A stretch of DNA of 54,911 bases from an uncultured Lachnospiraceae bacterium. Its GTDB lineage: Bacteria > Bacillota > Clostridia > Lachnospirales > Lachnospiraceae. The notes under the pieces were generated by a model, which saw nothing but the letters and a program-made list of their open reading frames with translations, had not been told where the DNA came from and made no database searches. The stretch spans positions 1 to 54,911 of the forward strand of contig CAJUFU010000017.1 in NCBI GenBank assembly GCA_910585555.1, written 5' to 3'. Shown one piece after another: positions 51,783 through 54,911 of this stretch. Numbering within the stretch: position 1 is the first letter of the stretch; each line of letters begins with the position of its first letter. A program made the position numbers and the translations under genes.

Positions 51783-52698
51783 CCTCGTCTATGGGACCAT
51801 AGTGGATATTGACTTTGATATCCTGTCCATAGTTGCCGAAGCTCTTGCCGAAGATTGTGAGGCCGCCAATATACCTGGCATTGTCCTCCACCGCCAGGCG
51901 CAGGCGCAGACTGCTGCGAAAATCCAGCTTAAAGCTGTCAATGGTCACATCGGAAATCTGCAGACCGTCAATGAAAGTGCCTTCCCGGTTGATGACCAAC
52001 AGTTTTAAGAGGCCGTATTGGTTCCAGTTGGGGAACCACCAGTCCGGGGTGAGCAGCCCGCGGGTATCCCCGAAATCTCCGGGAGACATCCAATTGCCCA
52101 GACAAACATCATTTAGGTAGAAGGAAATGTCGGAGGGCCATATGTTGTTGGTGCCCGGCGCCTCTGAACTTAATTCTGCAGAAATCGTGATTTGTGTGAT
52201 TTTCTGAAAACCGGGGATAAAGTTGGGAATGTTGTATTCCACAAACCCTTTGGTGAACCAGAGAATATCGGCATTGTAGCGGTCCGGATGATTAAAATAA
52301 CGGGGGTCATCCACTTCACCGATCAGTGCCTTGTCAGAGGCGAGACCGCAGGTGGGACAGATGTGACACGCCGAATAATGGCCCACTTTTATACTGGTAT
52401 TATATACGTTAAGGATATCTTCCTGTTTTTCCAAGTCAATCAGAATCTTATCCAAATGAACGGAACAGAGTTTATGATTGCCGTGTCCTGCAGATTCACT
52501 GGAAGTGGAGATGAGACCACAGCTTTCCAGCTTTTTGATATGGCTTGTCAGAGCGCCGTTGGTGATGTTCAGGCGGGCAGCAAGTTCATTCATACTCATA
52601 TGATTGTTTTCCATAAGAATGTTTAAGATTTCGATGCGGACATCGGAACCAAGCGCCTTAAAAATCTCCAGACCATCGGTCAGGGAAGTAATGTGCAT
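51772..52698 (-). CDS. ArsR-type HTH regulator with unrecognised C-terminal sensor domain
   Basis: A 308-residue protein. Residues about 10-75 are a winged helix of the ArsR kind (FKALGSDVRIEILNILMENNHMSMNELAARLNITNGALTSHIKKLE). A pair CHICPTCG near residue 113 may bind zinc. Residues about 150-308 are beta-rich with many Trp/Phe (SPGDFGDTRGLLTPDWWFPNWNQYG) and look like a jelly-roll sensor; I do not know the family. ATG 52698 begins MHITSLTDGLEIFK; the open frame runs back to 52839 across the promoter and is not used. It is the convergent neighbour of the alarmone synthetase. Confidence 0.8.
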   Translation of the reverse strand: MHITSLTDGLEIFKALGSDVRIEILNILMENNHMSMNELAARLNITNGALTSHIKKLESCGLISTSSESAGHGNHKLCSVHLDKILIDLEKQEDILNVYNTSIKVGHYSACHICPTCGLASDKALIGEVDDPRYFNHPDRYNADILWFTKGFVEYNIPNFIPGFQKITQITISAELSSEAPGTNNIWPSDISFYLNDVCLGNWMSPGDFGDTRGLLTPDWWFPNWNQYGLLKLLVINREGTFIDGLQISDVTIDSFKLDFRSSLRLRLAVEDNARYIGGLTIFGKSFGNYGQDIKVNIHYGPIDEAIR

Positions 52699-52762
52699 CA
52701 AGATGAAGCCCTCCAGTTTTCTTACAGAGATTGCGGTTCTGCAACGGTATATTTCTGTTGAA

Positions 52763-52791
52763 ATTATATACATAAAAAATCTTTTCGTCAA
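52763..52791 (-). promoter_or_regulatory. Promoter of the HTH regulator gene
   Basis: On the minus strand: TTGACG (52791-52786), a 17-base spacer, and a perfect TATAAT (52768-52763). Leader length is about 55 bases. Confidence 0.85.
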
Positions 52792-52818
52792 TTCTATGTA
52801 AAATACATTTTGGATGAC

Positions 52819-52867
52819 CATAATAAAATAACACAGCACATTTAATGTACTGTGTTATTTTATTATG
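52819..52867. terminator. Very long hairpin, bidirectional terminator
   Basis: A 49-base symmetrical element: CATAATAAAATAACACAG pairs with its complement (18 pairs), then ACATT/AATGT inside. A and T tracts flank it, so it can end transcripts in both directions. It lies between the putP stop and the HTH promoter and mainly terminates putP. Confidence 0.88.
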
Positions 52868-52901
52868 ATATTATTTTAGGATTAGTGCTGACGCAACTGT
52901 C

Positions 52902-54431
52902 TTAGTTCTTTCGGTTGACTTCTTCGAAGACTTCTACAATCTCCCTGGAGGGCGCAGGGGTGGCCAAAGATACGGCCACATTGACAAGCAGGGCGATGAC
53001 GAAAGCCGGGAGCAGTTCATAGATTGCAAAGGCGCCGCCCAGGGTGGAAATGCCGTATTTCCAGACAAAGACCATGATTCCGCCGGCAATCATGCCAGCC
53101 AGGGCGCCCTGCTTGTTGGAACGTTTCCAGAACAGTGCCAGCAGGATAACCGGTCCGAAGGCAGCACCGAAACCAGCCCAGGCAAAGGATACAATGGTAA
53201 AGATGGAGCTGTTAGGATCTTGTGCGATAAAGACTGCAATCAGGGAAATGACAATAACGGTCACACGTGCAATTATCAGCGAAGTTTTCGTGTCCAGTTT
53301 CTTTTTGCCAAAATCCTGAATCAGGTTCTGGGAGATGCTGGATGCCGCCGCCAGTAACTGTGAGTCGGCAGTAGACATGGTAGCGGCCAGGATTCCAGCA
53401 AGAATAACACCAGCTATTAATGCTGGAATAACGCCGCGCATACTTAAGGTGGAAGCAATCTGCACGATGACAGTCTCAGAATTGCTGCCTTCCAGCATGG
53501 GAATGATATTCATTTTAGAGAGACTGTATCCTACGACGCCGATGAAAACGGCTACGGCCATAGAGATAACTACCCAGATGCTGGCAATCCGGCGGGACAG
53601 TTTTAATTTATTCTCATCCTCGATTGCCATGAAGCGCAGAAGAATATGGGGCATACCGAAGTATCCAAGACCCCAGGCAAGGGTAGAACAGATGGTGAGC
53701 GCAGTGTAGGGTTTGGCTGACATGGTGTCTGCCACATGCGTCTGCACCATGCTCAGATAGCCGGGGAGTTCACCCGCGTTTGCGATGACGGTGTCAAAAC
53801 CGCCCACGGTGACAGCGCCAAAGCCCACTACGATCAGCAGTGCCACGGACATGGTGATGCCCTGAATCAGATCAGTGGTACTCACGGCAAGAAAACCGCC
53901 CATGGTACAGTATAAGACGATGACAGCGGCGCTAAGAAGCATGGCCGTCATATAATTCATACCGAATAAGGTGCTGAACAGTTTGCCGCAGGCAGCAAAG
54001 CCGGATGCCGTGTAAGGCACAAAAAATACCACGATGACGATAGCGGCAATACAGGTTAAGATATGTCTTTCATCTCCATACCTTCTGGCAAAGAAATCAG
54101 GAATGGTGAAGGAACCAATCTTGCTAGAATAACGGCGGATCCGCTTTGAGACGAAAAGCCAGTTAAAATAGGTGCCCAGGGCAAGGCCGATGGCGGTCCA
54201 GCCCACGTCCGCGATACCGGATATGTAAGCAAGTCCGGGAAGGCCCATTAAGAGATAACTGCTCATGTCGGAAGCTTCTGCACTCATGGCAGTGACAAAT
54301 GGTCCCAGTTTGCGGCCGCCTAAATAAAATTCGGCGGCCTGTGTATTTTGTTTGGAATAGGTTACGCCAATATAAATCATGAGAGCCAGATAGGCCACAA
54401 TGGAAATAATGATACAGATTTGTGATGTCAT
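52902..54431 (-). CDS. putP: Sodium/solute symporter, PutP type
   Basis: A 509-residue secondary transporter with about 13 hydrophobic segments of the SSS family. EFYLGGRKLGPFVTAMSAEASDMSSYLLMGLPG is the signature of Na+/proline symporters (PutP), including the Ser residues that line the Na+ site; SIWVVISMAVAVFIG and GILAATMSTADSQLLAAASS follow. GAAAGGAG precedes ATG 54431. It imports proline or a related solute with Na+. The adjacent TetR gene may control it. Confidence 0.94.
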   Translation of the reverse strand: MTSQICIIISIVAYLALMIYIGVTYSKQNTQAAEFYLGGRKLGPFVTAMSAEASDMSSYLLMGLPGLAYISGIADVGWTAIGLALGTYFNWLFVSKRIRRYSSKIGSFTIPDFFARRYGDERHILTCIAAIVIVVFFVPYTASGFAACGKLFSTLFGMNYMTAMLLSAAVIVLYCTMGGFLAVSTTDLIQGITMSVALLIVVGFGAVTVGGFDTVIANAGELPGYLSMVQTHVADTMSAKPYTALTICSTLAWGLGYFGMPHILLRFMAIEDENKLKLSRRIASIWVVISMAVAVFIGVVGYSLSKMNIIPMLEGSNSETVIVQIASTLSMRGVIPALIAGVILAGILAATMSTADSQLLAAASSISQNLIQDFGKKKLDTKTSLIIARVTVIVISLIAVFIAQDPNSSIFTIVSFAWAGFGAAFGPVILLALFWKRSNKQGALAGMIAGGIMVFVWKYGISTLGGAFAIYELLPAFVIALLVNVAVSLATPAPSREIVEVFEEVNRKN

Positions 54432-54532
54432 AAGAATTCTCCTTTCTGTACACCGCTATAAACCCTTAGCCAGTCTACCACAGGAAAAAACAGAATAGAA
54501 TATGAACTAAAGTATAGAATAGAGTCTGTACT

Positions 54533-54911
54533 TTATGAGGAGACAGTGATAAAACCCCGCAGGAATGTGGGGAGCAGCGTACCGGCATACTGGTACAAGG
54601 AATACTCGCCGTTGCAGATACACCAGTCATACATGATGGCGCGTTCAAAGAGAGAATAGGCCTTGACAATCTCATTGACGGACAGATCTTTGCGCAACTC
54701 TCCACTCTTTTGCCCTTCTATAATGATTTTGCGGAGCAGCCGGTAGTAGGTGCGTCCGTGATCTAATAGATGTTTTTCTCCGGTGGTGATTAGCTGGGTG
54801 GAGAGAAGCCTTGCCAGGAGATCTAAAGGCACCCTGTTTTCAATCATCAAAAAGAGTTCGTGATTTAAATAGATAAGCTTAGCAAAGCTGGAAGGAAAGG
54901 CTTCCAGAGAA
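54533..54911 (-). CDS. TetR-type regulator, C-terminal part (cut by window edge)
   Basis: The frame is open from the window edge to the stop at 54533. The visible 125 residues are all helical (SLEAFPSSFAKLIYLNHEL, then LARLLSTQLITTGEKHLLDHG, GRTYYRLLRKIIIEGQKSGELRKDLSVNEIVKAYSLFERA). GQKSGELR-DLS...EIV is a frequent pattern in TetR ligand-binding domains. The N-terminal HTH lies outside. An internal ATG at 54847 is not the real start. It is upstream of putP in the same direction and may regulate it. Confidence 0.7.
   Translation of the reverse strand, partial: SLEAFPSSFAKLIYLNHELFLMIENRVPLDLLARLLSTQLITTGEKHLLDHGRTYYRLLRKIIIEGQKSGELRKDLSVNEIVKAYSLFERAIMYDWCICNGEYSLYQYAGTLLPTFLRGFITVSS

Noticed and set aside
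1..54911. CRISPR array, insertion sequence, prophage or integrative element
   Set aside because: No regularly spaced repeats, transposase, integrase or capsid-like genes are seen; gene order looks like ordinary chromosome.

Overview
The window reads as a piece of chromosome from a strict or facultative anaerobe of the Clostridia, most likely Lachnospiraceae. I infer this from AGGAGG-type ribosome binding sites, an ECF vitamin/metabolite transporter, a YesM/YesN-controlled sugar locus, ferredoxin-like redox proteins, UPF0210/ACT and DUF5688 genes, and a LexA box of the Bacillus type. No rRNA, CRISPR array, phage or insertion sequence is visible. Nearly all genes are on the + strand; the - strand carries a SOS polymerase pair (12255-13839) and three genes at the right end.

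Region 1 (1-5440) is a carbohydrate locus: two ABC sugar permeases, a YesM-like sensor kinase overlapping a compact YesN-like regulator, and a GH30 glycosidase. The solute-binding protein is not in the window, and the first permease has an in-frame TGA near the window edge. Region 2 (5488-12224) holds efp, a DUF5688 gene, tRNA-Arg(CCG), a membrane-anchored protein with two SH3b domains, a small helical protein, NADP-type glutamate dehydrogenase with an unusual palindromic leader, and an MFS exporter. Region 3 (12255-22023) has a Y-family polymerase plus YolD-like protein under a LexA box, a two-HD-domain protein, a DUF362 ferredoxin-like protein, a Glu/Thr-repeat protein, a radical SAM protein, an Xaa-Pro aminopeptidase and a divergent 4Fe-4S aldo/keto reductase.

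Region 4 (22054-28852) is a signalling and cell-wall stretch: a hybrid histidine kinase with two receiver domains, a methyl-accepting chemotaxis protein, and a secreted GH25 lysozyme preceded by a heavily structured leader that I could not assign to a known riboswitch. Region 5 (28945-37586) is a housekeeping cluster: small zinc-finger membrane protein, polA, coaE, an extended FtsA-like protein, a YycJ/WalJ-like hydrolase, an ACT protein and UPF0210. Region 6 (37661-40960) is an ECF transporter (S component, duplicated ATPase, EcfT). The ATPase gene is frameshifted at a run of six C residues.

Region 7 (41010-50868) mixes surface-glycan genes (GtrII-like glucosyltransferase, epimerase, a glycerol-1-phosphate-dehydrogenase-like enzyme, a membrane sulfatase/LTA-synthase-like protein, a DUF6056 membrane protein) with feoA-feoB. 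Region 8 (50898-54911) has a small alarmone synthetase whose 3' end overlaps a convergent HTH regulator, a PutP sodium/solute symporter, and a TetR-type regulator cut by the window edge.

The best candidates for something undescribed are the GH25 leader, the gdhA leader palindrome, the glycerol-1-phosphate/sulfatase gene pair, and the HTH regulator with an unrecognised C-terminal domain. I see no clearly novel multi-gene defence or biosynthetic system.
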